Shown here piece after piece: positions 5,616-5,742 of a stretch of 5,742 bases of DNA (positions within the stretch are counted from its first letter, which is position 1; the number at the start of each line of letters is the position of its first letter). Under the pieces are notes generated by a model, which was not told the origin of the DNA, ran no database searches, and saw nothing but the letters and a program-made list of their open reading frames with translations. Location: the NCBI GenBank assembly GCA_902470925.1, contig CABRIF010000128.1, positions 1 through 5,742 of the forward strand, in the 5' to 3' direction. The position numbers and the translations under genes were made by a program. Source of the stretch: an uncultured Collinsella sp. Its GTDB lineage: Bacteria > Actinomycetota > Coriobacteriia > Coriobacteriales > Coriobacteriaceae.

Positions 5616-5672
5616 GATTGCACCGGAAAACCCATTAGATGCCATTTGCGACCACAAGTCACTGGTGCAATC
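5616..5672. repeat. 9-bp inverted repeat enclosing the right arm
   Basis: GATTGCACC (5616-5624) is the exact reverse complement of GGTGCAATC (5664-5672), 39 bases apart. The right arm of the 29-bp repeat (5627-5655) lies wholly in the loop. In single-stranded form the arm could sit in this loop or pair with the left arm at 5459-5487. Confidence 0.6.
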
Positions 5673-5699
5673 TATAAAACAACCCCCTATGTATTATAG

Positions 5700-5742
5700 C
5701 TGTCTCTTATACACATCTGACGCTGCCGACGATACTCCTTGT
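5700..5742. other. Sequencing adapter (Nextera i5 side), not genomic
   Basis: Bases 5700-5718 read CTGTCTCTTATACACATCT, the reverse complement of the Tn5 mosaic end, followed by GACGCTGCCGACGA (5719-5732) of the read-1 adapter. Bases 5733-5740 (TACTCCTT) sit in the i5 index position and, from memory, are the complement of Nextera index S507; GT begins the P5 primer. The biological insert ends at about 5699. Confidence 0.98.

Larger units (their letters stand above)
5459..5655. repeat. Perfect 29-bp inverted repeat around a 139-bp interior
   Basis: Bases 5459-5487 (starting GTGGTCGCAAATGGCATC) are the exact reverse complement of 5627-5655 (ending GATGCCATTTGCGACCAC), with no mismatch over 29 bp. 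The match stops at both ends: G versus T outside, T versus C inside. The interior (5488-5626) codes for nothing recognisable but holds two hairpins (5499-5522 and 5526-5538). No target-site duplication flanks the arms: the 8 bases outside are CGCCTGTG on the left and AAGTCACT on the right. It could be a non-autonomous transposon-like element, an invertible segment, or a structured RNA closed by a 29-bp stem. Its nearness to the insert end leaves some doubt that it is genomic. Confidence 0.9.
5273..5699. other. Non-coding region after murB, with inverted repeats
   Basis: No gene is recognised in this 427-base stretch. The first 70 bases are G-rich, and the sequence then becomes visibly richer in A+T. 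A 95-codon plus-strand frame from a TTG at 5412 runs through both arms of the inverted repeat and has no recognisable domain, so it is not called. A 14-codon frame at 5371-5415 (MKPSIYADALISLD) has no good ribosome binding site. The structures that can be supported are listed separately. Confidence 0.6.

Noticed and set aside
5459..5655. Retron non-coding RNA (a1/a2 arms with msr and msd)
   Set aside because: The arms and two hairpins fit superficially. However, the remaining interior (5545-5626) does not form the long msd hairpin, the usual branch-point context after the first arm is absent, and no reverse transcriptase is in view.
5459..5655. Fold-back amplification chimera as the source of the inverted repeat
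   Set aside because: A simple fold-back would continue as the reverse complement of sequence left of 5459, but similarity stops exactly after 29 bp on both sides.
5412..5699. 95-codon plus-strand frame starting at TTG
   Set aside because: It runs through both arms of the 29-bp inverted repeat and the terminator-like hairpin, has no ribosome binding site or domain, and stops at the adapter junction.

Overview
The window is a high-GC bacterial contig: a 5652-base insert (about 48-5699) between Illumina Nextera-type adapter sequence at both ends. It is therefore an untrimmed assembly product, and structures near the ends deserve caution. The fused EcfA1-EcfA2, the riboswitch-controlled riboflavin ECF importer and the very GC-rich third codon positions suggest a high-GC actinobacterium, perhaps a gut Coriobacteriia (Collinsella/Olsenella-like). 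That placement is inference from gene type and composition, not from a search.

Layout: 48-409 carries no recognisable gene; its left part has a 46-bp direct repeat with a 61-bp period. From 4165 down to 410 the minus strand holds one transcription unit: a near-consensus promoter, an FMN riboswitch, ribU (riboflavin-binding S component), a 715-aa gene in which both ECF ATPases are fused, and ecfT (transmembrane coupling subunit). Together they encode a complete energy-coupling-factor vitamin importer. ribU is 12 bases from the ATPase gene, and the ATPase and ecfT overlap by 17 bases, so translation is probably coupled. The predicted transcription start nearly coincides with the first base of the riboswitch P1 stem, and the ribU Shine-Dalgarno touches the other strand of P1. 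FMN would then act directly on translation of ribU.

Divergently, on the plus strand, lies murB (4328-5272), a complete UDP-N-acetylenolpyruvoylglucosamine reductase of peptidoglycan synthesis. It is a FAD enzyme, so the divergent neighbours share a flavin theme.

From 5273 to 5699 no gene is recognised. The sequence becomes visibly richer in A+T after about 5345. It contains a perfect 29-bp inverted repeat (5459-5487 and 5627-5655) around a 139-bp interior holding two further hairpins, one followed by five T. A second 9-bp inverted repeat encloses the right arm. This unexplained element is the most interesting structure here. No complete undescribed protein system is visible; the inverted-repeat element lies about 45 bases from the insert end, so any partner gene would be outside the window.
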